64,000 nt of DNA, from contig NZ_RSEC01000036.1 of NCBI RefSeq assembly GCF_003937945.1, positions 310,001 through 374,000 on the forward strand, written 5' to 3'. This DNA is from Amycolatopsis eburnea (GTDB lineage Bacteria > Actinomycetota > Actinomycetes > Mycobacteriales > Pseudonocardiaceae). A program made the position numbers and the translations under genes. How positions within the stretch are numbered: the first letter of the stretch is position 1; every line of letters begins with the position of its first letter. The notes under the pieces are model-generated. The model was not told the DNA's origin. It searched no databases and saw only the letters and a list, made by a program, of their open reading frames with translations. Positions 15,562 through 24,263 of the stretch are shown here, one piece after another.

Positions 15562-16443
15562 TCAGTCGAGCACGGCCAGGTCCAGGCGGTCGAGGCGGTC
15601 GGGGTCGGCCAGGATGTCGATCTCCACGATCCGGCCGCCGGCCACGGTGAAGCCCAGCACCGAGAACGGGCGGCCGTCGCGGGTCGCCACCACGCCGGCC
15701 GCGCCGTTGACCAGGGCGCGGTGGACCACGCCGCCGCCCGCGCCGAGGCGGGAGAACGTCAGGGCCTGGTTCGCGACCGCCGCCGCGCCGCGGACCTCGT
15801 CCGAGCCGCCGTGGGCCGCGCCGCGGTCGGCGCGCAGCACGACGTCGGGGTCGAGGACCGAGACCAGCGCGTCGAAGTCACCACCGCGGGCCGCGGCCAG
15901 GAAGGCGTCGACGACTTCACGCTGGCGCGCCAGGTCCGGGTCCGGCGCGACCGGCGCGCCCTGCACCCGCCGCCGGGCGCGGCTGGCGAGCTGGCGGGTC
16001 GCCGCTTCGGAACGGCCGACGATCGGGGCGATCTCCTCGAACGGCATCGCGAACATGTCCCGCAGCACGAACGCCAGCCGCTCGCCCGGGGTGAGCGTGT
16101 CCAGCACGACCAGCAGCGCGAGGCCGACCGAGTCCGCCATCAGCACCTCGTGCTCGGGACCGGCGTCCTCCCGGCTGACGATCGGGTCCGGCACCAGCGT
16201 GTCCCACGGCTCCTCGCGCCGTGCCTTGCGCGACCGCAGCATGTCCAGGCAGACCCGGCCGACGACGGTCGTCAGCCAGCCGCCCAGGTTCTCGACGGCG
16301 GCGCTGTCGCTCCGGCTCAGCCGCAGCCAGGACTCCTGGACGGCGTCTTCGGCTTCGCTCAGCGAGCCCAGCATCCGGTAGGCGACGGCCCGCAGGTGGT
16401 TGCGGTGGGTCTCGAAGCTTTCGGCCAGGAAGTCGTCGTTCAC
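15562..16443 (-). CDS. ECF41-family sigma factor with SnoaL-like C-terminal domain
   Basis: The 293-residue protein carries sigma region 2 (AYRMLGSLSEAEDAVQESWL, WLTTVVGRVCLDMLRSR) and region 4 (LTPGERLAFVLRDMFAMPFE, then RSEAATRQLASRARRR), followed by a SnoaL/NTF2-like domain of about 110 residues ending in DILADPDRL. This fused domain is diagnostic of ECF41 factors, where it modulates activity in place of an anti-sigma. GTG 16443 is preferred over the upstream GTG 16470 because AGGACC lies at correct distance. The usual ECF41 partner (a carboxymuconolactone decarboxylase or oxidoreductase) is not adjacent. Confidence 0.92.
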   Translation of the reverse strand: MNDDFLAESFETHRNHLRAVAYRMLGSLSEAEDAVQESWLRLSRSDSAAVENLGGWLTTVVGRVCLDMLRSRKARREEPWDTLVPDPIVSREDAGPEHEVLMADSVGLALLVVLDTLTPGERLAFVLRDMFAMPFEEIAPIVGRSEAATRQLASRARRRVQGAPVAPDPDLARQREVVDAFLAAARGGDFDALVSVLDPDVVLRADRGAAHGGSDEVRGAAAVANQALTFSRLGAGGGVVHRALVNGAAGVVATRDGRPFSVLGFTVAGGRIVEIDILADPDRLDRLDLAVLD

Positions 16444-16473
16444 GGGTGGTCCTTTCGCGTGCGTCACCACCTT

Positions 16474-16500
16474 GACGTATCGCGCCGTGAAGATGTGACA
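16474..16500 (-). promoter_or_regulatory. ECF41-type autoregulated promoter
   Basis: Reading the minus strand, TGTCACA (16500-16494) is followed after exactly 16 bases by CGTC (16477-16474), about 30 bases upstream of the sigma factor start. This is the promoter architecture described for ECF41 factors, so the gene is probably autoregulated. Confidence 0.75.
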
Positions 16501-16503
16501 GGT

Positions 16504-16570
16504 CTGATGATTCGATCCCGCTCAGCGGCATCCTCCCTTGACGGACGAGATACCGGCTGACAATCATCAG
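16504..16570. promoter_or_regulatory. 9-bp inverted repeat flanking the GH29 gene promoter region
   Basis: CTGATGATT at 16504-16512 and its exact complement AATCATCAG at 16562-16570 lie 49 bases apart, immediately upstream of the GH29-like gene. They could be two half-operators bound by a looping repressor. No regulator is assigned. Confidence 0.3.
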
Positions 16571-16594
16571 ATCTCTCCGAGTCGAGGAGAGGCC

Positions 16595-19408
16595 ATGAGA
16601 GTCCGAGCCTGCCTCGCCGCGGCCATCGTGCTGCTGGCGACCCTGATCACCCCGGCGAACGCCGAAGTGCGGCACCCGCGCCAGGACTGGCTGCGCGCCT
16701 CGACGGCCGGGCTGTTCCTGCACTGGGGCATGTTCACCGCGCCGCGGCACACCGACTGCGCCGCCTGGGAGCACGACGTCACCGCCGGCGGCTGGACGCC
16801 GGGCTACTGGATCGACGAGGCGAAGAAGCTCGGCGCGTCCTACGTCGTGCTCGCCACGTTCCACAGCAGGCTGGGCTACGCGCGGCCGTGGCCGTCGAAG
16901 ATCCCCGGCAGCTGCTCGACCCAGCGCGACTTCCTCGGCGAGCTGATCGCCGCGGGCCAGGCCAAGGGCGTCCGCGTTCTGTTGTACATGACCGACGATC
17001 CCCAGTGGCACAACGAAACCGGCCACGAGTCGCTCGACTCGGCCGCCTACTCGGCGTACAAGGGCCACCCGGTCGACCTCACCACCCGCCCGGGCTTCGG
17101 CGAGTACAGCTACGACCTCTTCGACGAGGTCATGGACCGGTACAGCGACCTCGCCGGGTTCTGGATCGACAACGACAACGAGTACTGGGAGCAGCACGGG
17201 CTCTACGAACGCGTCCGCGAGAAGCGGCCGTCCTGGTTGCTGAGCAACAACAACGAGGACACCCCGATCATGGACACGGTCAGCAACGAGCAGAAGACCG
17301 GCATGACGCCGTCCTACGACTACCCGCAGGCGGTCTACACGCCGATGCCGCGGCTCACCGAAGCCGACTACAAGCTGCCGACCAACGGCGACTGGTGGTA
17401 CAGCGGCGGCGACCAGCCCGTCGACTTCCGGCTCTCCACCGGCCGGTACATCACGAACGCGGGCTCGTCGATCAAGTCGCTGATGGCCGAAACCGCCATG
17501 CTGAACGGGAAGTTCCCACCGCGGCAGGAGGAGTTCAACGACTTCATGGCGTCGTGGACCCAGCCGATCAAGGAGTCCTTGCAGGGCACCGAAGGCGGCG
17601 GCTACCTGTACGGCGGCATGCAGCCGGGCTTCTGGAACGACGGCGCGCACGGCGTCATCACCCTGAAAGGCGCTACGCAGTACGTCCACGTCGTGACGCG
17701 GCCGTCGACGAACCTGGTCCGGCTGCGGGACAACGGCTACCGCGTCACCCGCGTCTCGGACCTGCGGACCGGAAAACCGATGCGGTTCGCGCAGTCCGGC
17801 GGCTATCTGTCCATTCTGGACATCACGGACTGGGACGCCTACGACACGGTGTTCAAAGTGGACACCGCCGGGCAGCAGTACTTCTACGACAAGAGCACGA
17901 TCAAGGCGACCGCGTCGGCGGCCGCACCGGGGCACCCGGCGGCGAACCTCGTCGACGGCAGCTACGAAAACTACTGGGACGCCGACGGCCGGCAGCCCGT
18001 GTCGATCACCCTCGACCTCGGGAAGAAGCGGTCGACGGCCTACCTTGCGGTGCACGAGCGCGAGTCGTCGCCGACGTACGCGCGGGAATCGTTCGGCCGC
18101 GCCGAGGATTCCGCGCGGATCAAGGACTACCGCGTCTACGCCAGCGACGACGGGAACAACTGGCGCACGGTGCGCACCGGCGCGCTGCCCAGCACCCGCG
18201 GCGTGCAGTTCGTCGACGTCGGCGAGGTGCACGCGCGGTACCTCAAGCTCGACGTGCTGAACACGTGGTCCGGACCGCAGGCCAAGCCGTTCTTCCACCA
18301 GCTCGCGCTCGACGAGGTCGACGTCGCCTACGGCTACCCGGACCCGCGCGGCGAAGTGCCGCTGGAGGCGGAATCGTGGCGCAACGGCTTCGAGGGCAAG
18401 GCTTCCCCGGTGTGGTGCGAGGCCTGCTCGGGCACGGCCGCCGTCACCGGTCTCGACCGCGGCGCCGTCGTCTTCCGGAACGTCCAGGCGTCGGGTCCCT
18501 CGCGCCTGCAGCTGGACACGACCGGACCGGGCACGCTCTCGGTGAGCGTCAACGGCGCAGCACCCGTCGCGGTCAGCGCCCCGGCGGCCATCGCCGTGCC
18601 GTTCACCGCCGGGCCCAACACGGTCAAGGTCTCCGGCACGACGGGTCTGGACCGCATCGCGGTGGCACCGCTGCCGCCCGAGTCGTACACGCCGAAGACG
18701 ACGTTGACGGTCCAACCCGCTGGTGTGCAATGGGTTTCGCCCGGACGGCAGGCGATGACGATCACCGCGTCGCTGCGGCTCGACGTCGACGACCCGATCG
18801 ACGACGTCACGCTGGCGCCGGTCGTCCCGGCGGGCTGGACGCTCGAAGGCACACCGGTGACCGCGTCGAACCTGCGGCTCGGTCAGGTCCTCAGTGGATC
18901 GTGGACGGTGACCGCCCCGGCGGCCGGGGACGTGACCATCCCGGTGACGGCGGCGTTCCGGACGCTCGGCCGCGCGAAGTCGGTGAGCAAGCCGGTGGTG
19001 GTCAAGCCGCGTCCGGCGGACCGGGTGTTCATGCGCGAGGCGGAGGACTCGGCCAACGACATCGGCGACGCCGGCGTCACGAGCTGTTCGCTGTGCTCGG
19101 GCGGGCAGAAGGTCCGCAACATCGGGGGCGGCGCGGGTGCGGCGGTGACCTTCCCGGACGTCGTCGTACCCGCGGCGGGGCAGTACGAGCTGTTCCTCGA
19201 CTTCACCGTCAACGGCGACCGGTCGTACTTCGTGTCGGTCAACGGGGGCGCGCCGGTGGAGGTGAAGGTCAGCGGCGCGGGGAACAACACCCCGTACACC
19301 ACTTCGGTCCCGGTGCCGCTGACCGCGGGCGCCAATGCGATCCGGATCGGCAACGACCGCGCGGGGGCTCCGGATCTGGACCGGATTTCACTGGGCCAGC
19401 TCCCGTAG
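16595..19408 (+). CDS. secreted GH29-like (alpha-L-fucosidase family) protein with carbohydrate-binding modules
   Basis: The 937-residue protein has a Sec signal peptide (cleavage after ITPANA, about residue 23). A GH29-type barrel starts with the characteristic GLFLHWGMFTAP and continues with KLGASYVVLATFH and DLAGFWIDNDNEYWEQ, whose Asp/Glu residues are candidates for catalysis. Next comes an F5/8 type C (CBM32-like) module at about 430-590 (SYENYWDADGRQPVSITLDL), an NPCBM-associated/Ig-like segment and a CBM35/CBM6-like end (FMREAEDSANDIGDAG). The modules suggest binding to host or fungal glycans. The start is ATG 16595 after GAGGAGAGG. Its 3' end overlaps the convergent hypothetical gene by 21 bases. 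Confidence 0.8.
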   Translation: MRVRACLAAAIVLLATLITPANAEVRHPRQDWLRASTAGLFLHWGMFTAPRHTDCAAWEHDVTAGGWTPGYWIDEAKKLGASYVVLATFHSRLGYARPWPSKIPGSCSTQRDFLGELIAAGQAKGVRVLLYMTDDPQWHNETGHESLDSAAYSAYKGHPVDLTTRPGFGEYSYDLFDEVMDRYSDLAGFWIDNDNEYWEQHGLYERVREKRPSWLLSNNNEDTPIMDTVSNEQKTGMTPSYDYPQAVYTPMPRLTEADYKLPTNGDWWYSGGDQPVDFRLSTGRYITNAGSSIKSLMAETAMLNGKFPPRQEEFNDFMASWTQPIKESLQGTEGGGYLYGGMQPGFWNDGAHGVITLKGATQYVHVVTRPSTNLVRLRDNGYRVTRVSDLRTGKPMRFAQSGGYLSILDITDWDAYDTVFKVDTAGQQYFYDKSTIKATASAAAPGHPAANLVDGSYENYWDADGRQPVSITLDLGKKRSTAYLAVHERESSPTYARESFGRAEDSARIKDYRVYASDDGNNWRTVRTGALPSTRGVQFVDVGEVHARYLKLDVLNTWSGPQAKPFFHQLALDEVDVAYGYPDPRGEVPLEAESWRNGFEGKASPVWCEACSGTAAVTGLDRGAVVFRNVQASGPSRLQLDTTGPGTLSVSVNGAAPVAVSAPAAIAVPFTAGPNTVKVSGTTGLDRIAVAPLPPESYTPKTTLTVQPAGVQWVSPGRQAMTITASLRLDVDDPIDDVTLAPVVPAGWTLEGTPVTASNLRLGQVLSGSWTVTAPAAGDVTIPVTAAFRTLGRAKSVSKPVVVKPRPADRVFMREAEDSANDIGDAGVTSCSLCSGGQKVRNIGGGAGAAVTFPDVVVPAAGQYELFLDFTVNGDRSYFVSVNGGAPVEVKVSGAGNNTPYTTSVPVPLTAGANAIRIGNDRAGAPDLDRISLGQLP

Positions 19409-20008
19409 CACCCGCCCCGGGTCGATGTCGACCGCGCGGCCGGGGTCCCCGTCCGGCCCGCTCCACGCGACGGTGACCCACAGTTCGGCGTAGTCCCCGC
19501 GCTCGACACCGGGCAGCTGCCAGGTGAGCCGCGCGCCGTCGAGCCGGACGGCGTCGGCCAGCTGCCCCGACCAGTACGGCGGCACGTGCTGCCCGGTGCG
19601 CGAGCAGTGCAGCAGCATTTCGGCACCGGGACCGCCGACGCTCACCACGGCGTCGGCGGTCGCGGCCGTGAAAGCGCCTTCCCCACCGCGGACGTCCGGC
19701 GGCGGGGCGGCCAGCTCGGCCTGGACGACGAACTCGCTGAGCGCTTCCCTGGCCAGCACGCGGAAGATGACGGTTTCCCGGGTGACGCCCGGCTGCTCGG
19801 CCTTGGTGGGACCGGAGAGCACGTCGAGCCGCACGGACCGGTGCCGCCACCGGCACAGCCGGGAGCCGGAGTCCAGGCCCCAGGTCAGTTCCGGTCTCGC
19901 CGGCACGTCCCACCCACCGACGCGGACGGCGAAGCGCACATCGCCGAGCGGGGTGACGACGTCGAGCGCCCGCGAGGGCGTCCGCGAGAGCAGCTCGGTG
20001 TCCAGCAT
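19388..20008 (-). CDS. hypothetical protein (206 aa)
   Basis: I do not recognise this family. The sequence is rich in beta-strand patterns (LGDVRFAVRVGGWDVPARPE, RRDYAELWVTVAWSG-like end) and has no signal peptide, membrane segment or catalytic motif. It starts at ATG 20008; a longer reading frame upstream runs through repeat elements and is not credible. Its 3' end overlaps the GH29-like gene by 21 bases in convergent orientation. Confidence 0.65.
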   Translation of the reverse strand: MLDTELLSRTPSRALDVVTPLGDVRFAVRVGGWDVPARPELTWGLDSGSRLCRWRHRSVRLDVLSGPTKAEQPGVTRETVIFRVLAREALSEFVVQAELAAPPPDVRGGEGAFTAATADAVVSVGGPGAEMLLHCSRTGQHVPPYWSGQLADAVRLDGARLTWQLPGVERGDYAELWVTVAWSGPDGDPGRAVDIDPGRVLRELAQ

Positions 20009-20096
20009 GCAGTCATCCTTACCCCGCACCGGCGGACCGCATGCAAAGGTCACCCGTCCGTGGCATGTGGACGGTGCGCCCGGCGTCGCGGGGAAT

Positions 20097-20119
20097 GTCA
20101 TGAAAGGGTCGTTCATGTC
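20097..20119. repeat. family A half-element
   Basis: This is a single arm of the family A hairpin (core ATGAAAGGGTCGTTCATG). The second arm is missing, although the linker word TCGTCTGACGAC seen between arms at 26.9 kb follows it. It looks like a decayed copy. The 421-base gap 20009-20429 holds this and two complete elements, and no gene. Confidence 0.6.
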
Positions 20120-20220
20120 GTCTGACGACAGGGCTCCGGCAAAGTCGCCGAGGGCCGACCGCTCTCGGTCTGAACCGACCGGTGCCGGCCGCAGCGAGTG
20201 GCGCCGGGCGGCCCTGTGGT

Positions 20221-20273
20221 GTCTTGAATGAGTCATTCAGGACCTCCGAAGACCTGAATGACTCATTCAAGAC
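20221..20273. repeat. family A-related hairpin repeat
   Basis: Perfect 21-bp arms (CTTGAATGAGTCATTCAGG core; 20221-20241 and 20253-20273) surround an 11-nt loop. The sequence is a diverged version of the family A unit in which GAACGACCCTTTCAT has become GAATGACTCATTCA, yet the pairing is fully kept, which implies compensatory change. Confidence 0.7.
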
Positions 20274-20352
20274 GTCGGCGAAGCCGCCGACATCGTGGAC
20301 CGCCGGACCGGCCGCACCGGCCCGACTTCGCCGAGGCCCGGCGTCGCGGGAA

Positions 20353-20409
20353 ATGTCATGAAAGGGTCGTTCATGACCTCTGGCGAGGTGAACGACCCTT
20401 TCATGACAT
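20353..20409. repeat. family A hairpin repeat
   Basis: Perfect 21-bp arms (20353-20373 and 20389-20409; core ATGAAAGGGTCGTTCA) surround a 15-nt loop with an inner CCTC/GAGG pair. It ends 20 bases after the stop of the S53 peptidase gene and is placed to terminate that transcript. Confidence 0.75.
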
Positions 20410-20429
20410 CCGGCCGGGGCCACCCGCGC

Positions 20430-21659
20430 TCAGAACCCGGCGGTCCCGTGCGGCGTGCCCAGCCCGGTCGGTCCGTCGTACCCGGTTCCCGCCGTGCAGA
20501 GGTACGTCCCGCCGCAGCTGCCGTTCGAGCCCGACGTCACGTCGTACAGCCCGTCGGCGTGCGCGTACGGGTAGGACCCCGACGTCACGGAATTCCCCGC
20601 CAGCGCGTACACGCTCGCGATCACCGGCGAGGACAGGCTCGTCCCGCCGACCTGGATCCAGCCGTCCGCGCCCTGGGCGAGGCCCAGTGACAGCAGCAGG
20701 TCGCAGAACGACGAGCTGCCGCAGCTGTTGTACGTGTCGTAGACGCCGAGCCCGGTGGCCGGGTCCGCGACCGCCGAGACGTCCGCGACCGTCCGCTTGG
20801 CGCACCCGGTGTCGTGCTGCCACGCCGGTTTCGGCTCCAGCGCGGAACACCCGCTGCCGCTGCCCTTCCACGTCGTCTCGGTCCAGCCGCGCGCGGCGGT
20901 CGTGGACTTCTTGAGCGTCGTGCCGCCCACCGCCGTGACGTACGGCGACGAAGCCGGCCAGCTGACGCCGTAGCCGGAGTCGCCCGAGGACGCCGTGACC
21001 GCGATGCCCGGGTGGTTCAGGTGGGCGTCCGCGGCCAGGATCGTCGAGTCTTCGGTGCCGCCGTAGCTGTTGGAGATCGCCACCACGCCCGGGGTCGCCG
21101 CGGCCGTGTCGACCGCCGTCATCAGCGGGTCGACGTCCGGGGAGTTGGCCTCCACCAAGAGGATCTTGCAGTCCGGGCAGGTCGCCGACACCGCGTCGAG
21201 GTCGAGGCTGATCTCCATCGCCCAGCCGTAGTCGGGCGCCGGCAGCGGGCTCGCCGCGCCGTTCTGGTTGACCTTCTTGAAGCAGCCGTTGGCCGTGGTG
21301 CACGGCGGAAGCCCGCGCGCGGACCGGAACTTGGCCAGGTCGGCCTCGGCCGTCGGCGCGTCCTGGGCGTCCACGATGGCCACGGTCTTGCCGTTCGCGT
21401 GCAGGCCGCCGAGGTTGTACGCGGCTTGGATCTCGGCCGGGCCGTAGCCGACCGGGGTCGAGGTGAGCAGCGGGCCGGAGCCCTTCGGTGACCGGATCGA
21501 CTTGCCGAGGCAGTGCAGCTTGCCCGACGTGGCGCAGCCGAAGCTGACGACGCCGCCGCTCCGCGGGGGAGCGGCTTCGGCGGTCGAGGTGGCCACGGTC
21601 AGCGGGGCGGCGATCAGGGAGAGGACGACGAGGGACCGGAGCAGCCGTGGAGGCGACAT
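20430..21659 (-). CDS. secreted sedolisin-type (S53) serine-carboxyl peptidase
   Basis: The 409-residue protein has a signal peptide ending TSTAEAA (about residue 29) and a sedolisin core without the long pro-domain of kumamolisins. The predicted triad is Glu and Asp in WAMEISLDLDAVSA (about residues 147-151) and Ser in VGGTSLSSPVIA (about 343). The Ca-binding end is YDVTSGSNGSC. Paired cysteines suggest an extracellular, disulfide-bonded enzyme. Such peptidases digest protein at acidic pH. The start is ATG 21659. It is divergent from the GH55-like gene. Confidence 0.88.
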   Translation of the reverse strand: MSPPRLLRSLVVLSLIAAPLTVATSTAEAAPPRSGGVVSFGCATSGKLHCLGKSIRSPKGSGPLLTSTPVGYGPAEIQAAYNLGGLHANGKTVAIVDAQDAPTAEADLAKFRSARGLPPCTTANGCFKKVNQNGAASPLPAPDYGWAMEISLDLDAVSATCPDCKILLVEANSPDVDPLMTAVDTAAATPGVVAISNSYGGTEDSTILAADAHLNHPGIAVTASSGDSGYGVSWPASSPYVTAVGGTTLKKSTTAARGWTETTWKGSGSGCSALEPKPAWQHDTGCAKRTVADVSAVADPATGLGVYDTYNSCGSSSFCDLLLSLGLAQGADGWIQVGGTSLSSPVIASVYALAGNSVTSGSYPYAHADGLYDVTSGSNGSCGGTYLCTAGTGYDGPTGLGTPHGTAGF

Positions 21660-21810
21660 TGCCTACTCCTCGGTAGGGGACGAGTGGCACGGGATCGTCG
21701 CATGTCACTCGTTCGAGGTCACCCGGCAGAAGCATGTTTCTCGGTTCAGTCATTCGCCCACCGGGTCGCCAATCAGACGAAGAGCCACGAAACGCTTCAC
21801 CCGTTCGCAT

Positions 21811-21826
21811 ATTGGTCCAGACAAGT
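21811..21826. promoter_or_regulatory. DasR-like (dre) operator candidate
   Basis: The 16-mer ATTGGTCCAGACAAGT matches the DasR responsive element consensus (AGTGGTCTAGACCACT type) at about 13 of 16 positions and lies 94 bases before the GH55-like start. DasR is the GlcNAc-responsive GntR regulator of chitin metabolism in actinomycetes. Confidence 0.4.
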
Positions 21827-21866
21827 GTTACCAAAAAGTGATCAACGGCCCGCTGAGCGGGAGCTA

Positions 21867-21889
21867 ATTTGTTGTGACTCACAACGAAT
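21867..21889. promoter_or_regulatory. 23-bp LacI-type palindromic operator
   Basis: Two 11-base arms centred on C21878 (inner part GTTGTGA/TCACAAC) are inverted copies with one mismatch. The form resembles LacI-family operators (TTGTGA..TCACAA). It ends 30 bases before the GH55-like start codon, where a bound repressor would block transcription. Confidence 0.55.
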
Positions 21890-21919
21890 GCTCGTGGATC
21901 CCCAACGGCGGAGGTCGGC

Positions 21920-24244
21920 GTGACCCGGACCCTGGACAAGCTTCGACGACGCGGCCCGAGGCTCGCGCTCGTCGCATCCGCACTGCTGGTGGCGGCCGGG
22001 CTGAGCGCCCCCGCCGCCCTCGCCGCGGACGACTACACGCAGAGCGTCAGCCAGCTCAGCTCGACGCAGGTGCAAATCAACTTCACCCCGACGACCCCCG
22101 CGCTGTACGTGGACGTCCACTACACCGGCGTGCCCGGCCTCGGCCAGCAGAACGTGCGGATGACCAACGGCTCCGGCACCTGGCGGACCACCGTCGGCGG
22201 CCTGAGCACCGGGAACACGCTCGACTACTGGTTCACCTACGAGAAGAGCGGGCCGCAGTACGACACCCCGCACTTCAGCTACACCGTCGGCGGCGGCACG
22301 ACGACGGTCGCCGCGCCGACGTTCAGCCCGCCCGGCGGCACCTACTCGGCCGCCCAGACGGTGACGCTCAGCAGCGCCACCTCGGGCGCGACCATCCGGT
22401 ACACAGTGGACGGTTCGACGCCGACCGCGTCCTCGACGCTCTACAGCGGACCGATCAGCGTGCCGAACTCCCGCACGGTCAACGCGATCGCGCTCAAGTC
22501 CGGCTCGACGACGTCGCCGGTGTCGAGCGCGACCTACACGATCGGCACCCAGGCCGGCTGCCCGGCGCAGTCCGACACCCCGAACTTCGGGCCGAACGTG
22601 CGGATCTTCGACCCGGGCATGTCCGCGGCAACGATCCAGGCCCAGCTCGACACGGACTTCAACAACCAGAAGGACACGCTCACCGCGCAGATGGCGGACC
22701 GGCGCGTCGCGCACCTGTTCAAGCCGGGCACCTACAACAACGTCCACGACAACGTCGGCTTCTACACCTCGGTGGCCGGCCTCGGCCAGAACCCCGGCGA
22801 CGTCCTGATCAACGGTGACGTCACCGTGGACGCCTTCAACGCCTCCGACAACGGCGTCGCGCTGCAGAACTTCTGGCGCTCGGCCGAGAACATGGCGGTC
22901 AACCCGTCCGGCGGCAACGAGCGGTGGGCGGTCGCGCAGGCCGCGCCGTTCCGCCGGATGGACGTCCGCGGCGGGCTGCAGCTGTACCCGGCGAGCTACG
23001 GCTACGCCAGCGGCGGCTACATCGCCGACACGAAGGTGGCCGGCCAGGCCGCGTCGGTGTCGCAGCAGCAGTGGTACACCCGCGATTCACAGCTCGGCAG
23101 CTGGGCAGGCGGCGTGTGGAACATGGTCTTCTCCGGCACCAGCGGCGCGCCGGCGAACACGTTCCCGAACCCGCCGGAGACCACGCTGGCCACGACCCCG
23201 GTCTCGCGCGACGTGCCCTACCTCTACGTCGACGGCACCGGCAAGTACCGCGTCTTCCTGCCTTCCCTGCGCACCAACGCCTCCGGCCCCAGCTGGGCGA
23301 ACGGCAGCACCCCGGGCACGTCGGCGCCGATGAGCCAGTTCTACGTCGTCAAGTCCGGTGACACGGCCGCGTCGATCAACAACGCGCTCGCCGCGGGCTG
23401 CAACCTGTTCTTCACGCCGGGCGTCTACCACCTCAACCAGACGCTCAACGTGACGAAGGCGAACACGACGATCCTCGGCATCGGCTACCCGACGCTGGTG
23501 CCCGACAACGGCGTCAACGCGATGCAGGTGTCCGATGTGGACGGCGTGCGGCTCAAGGGCCTGCTCTTCGACGCGGGCACGACGAACTCGCAGGCCCTGC
23601 TGACCGTCGGGCAGTCCGGGTCGTCGGCGTCGCACGCCTCGAACCCGACGACGATCCAGGACGTGTTCTTCCGGATCGGCGGCGCGATCGCCGGCAAGGC
23701 GACGAACAGCCTGATCGTCAACAGCGCCGACACGATCATCGACCACATCTGGGCGTGGCGGGCCGACCACGGCAACGCGGGCACGTACGGCTGGACCACG
23801 AACACCGCCGACACCGGGCTCGTGGTGAACGGCGCGAACGTGCTGGCCACCGGCCTGTTCGTCGAGCACTACCAGAAGTACCAGGTGATCTGGAACGGCC
23901 AGGGCGGGAAGACGATCTTCTTCCAGAACGAGATGCCCTACGACGTGCCGAACCAGGCGTCGTGGAACGCGCCTTCGGGCGTCGCCGGGTACGCCGCCTA
24001 CAAGGTCGCGTCGAACGTGACAACGCATGAGGCGTGGGGTCTCGGGAGCTACTGCTTCTTCGACACCAACCCCGCGGTGTCCAGCTACCACGCGTTCGAG
24101 GTGCCGAACACCAGCGGCGTGAAGTTCCACGACCTGCTGACGGTTTCGCTCAACTACCGCGGCACGATCACGCACGTCATCAACGACACCGGCGGCGTCA
24201 CGCCTTCGGGCACGGTGCCGGTCAACGTGGTCAGCTACCCGTAG
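21920..24244 (+). CDS. secreted GH55-like beta-1,3-glucanase with CBM and chitobiase-like domains
   Basis: The 774-residue protein has a signal peptide ending PAALAA (about residue 36), then a CBM56-like module (about 40-125), a chitobiase C-terminal-like domain (FSPPGGTYSAAQTVTLSS, about 135-205), and two right-handed beta-helix halves. The region IWNGQGGKTIFFQNEMPYD followed by THEAWGLGSYCFFDTNP is characteristic of GH55 exo-beta-1,3-glucanases; the Glu in QNEMPYD is a candidate catalytic residue. The probable substrate is laminarin or fungal wall glucan. Two operator-like palindromes upstream suggest sugar control. The family assignment is from motif memory and could be another beta-helix glycosidase. 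Confidence 0.68.
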   Translation: MTRTLDKLRRRGPRLALVASALLVAAGLSAPAALAADDYTQSVSQLSSTQVQINFTPTTPALYVDVHYTGVPGLGQQNVRMTNGSGTWRTTVGGLSTGNTLDYWFTYEKSGPQYDTPHFSYTVGGGTTTVAAPTFSPPGGTYSAAQTVTLSSATSGATIRYTVDGSTPTASSTLYSGPISVPNSRTVNAIALKSGSTTSPVSSATYTIGTQAGCPAQSDTPNFGPNVRIFDPGMSAATIQAQLDTDFNNQKDTLTAQMADRRVAHLFKPGTYNNVHDNVGFYTSVAGLGQNPGDVLINGDVTVDAFNASDNGVALQNFWRSAENMAVNPSGGNERWAVAQAAPFRRMDVRGGLQLYPASYGYASGGYIADTKVAGQAASVSQQQWYTRDSQLGSWAGGVWNMVFSGTSGAPANTFPNPPETTLATTPVSRDVPYLYVDGTGKYRVFLPSLRTNASGPSWANGSTPGTSAPMSQFYVVKSGDTAASINNALAAGCNLFFTPGVYHLNQTLNVTKANTTILGIGYPTLVPDNGVNAMQVSDVDGVRLKGLLFDAGTTNSQALLTVGQSGSSASHASNPTTIQDVFFRIGGAIAGKATNSLIVNSADTIIDHIWAWRADHGNAGTYGWTTNTADTGLVVNGANVLATGLFVEHYQKYQVIWNGQGGKTIFFQNEMPYDVPNQASWNAPSGVAGYAAYKVASNVTTHEAWGLGSYCFFDTNPAVSSYHAFEVPNTSGVKFHDLLTVSLNYRGTITHVINDTGGVTPSGTVPVNVVSYP

Positions 24245-24263
24245 GCACGGGTGATCGGTGGCG

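Noticed and set aside
20009..20429. Short proteins with repeated MNDPFM/MKGSFM peptides
   Set aside because: These are translations of the hairpin repeats. They have no ribosome sites and vary in frame between copies.
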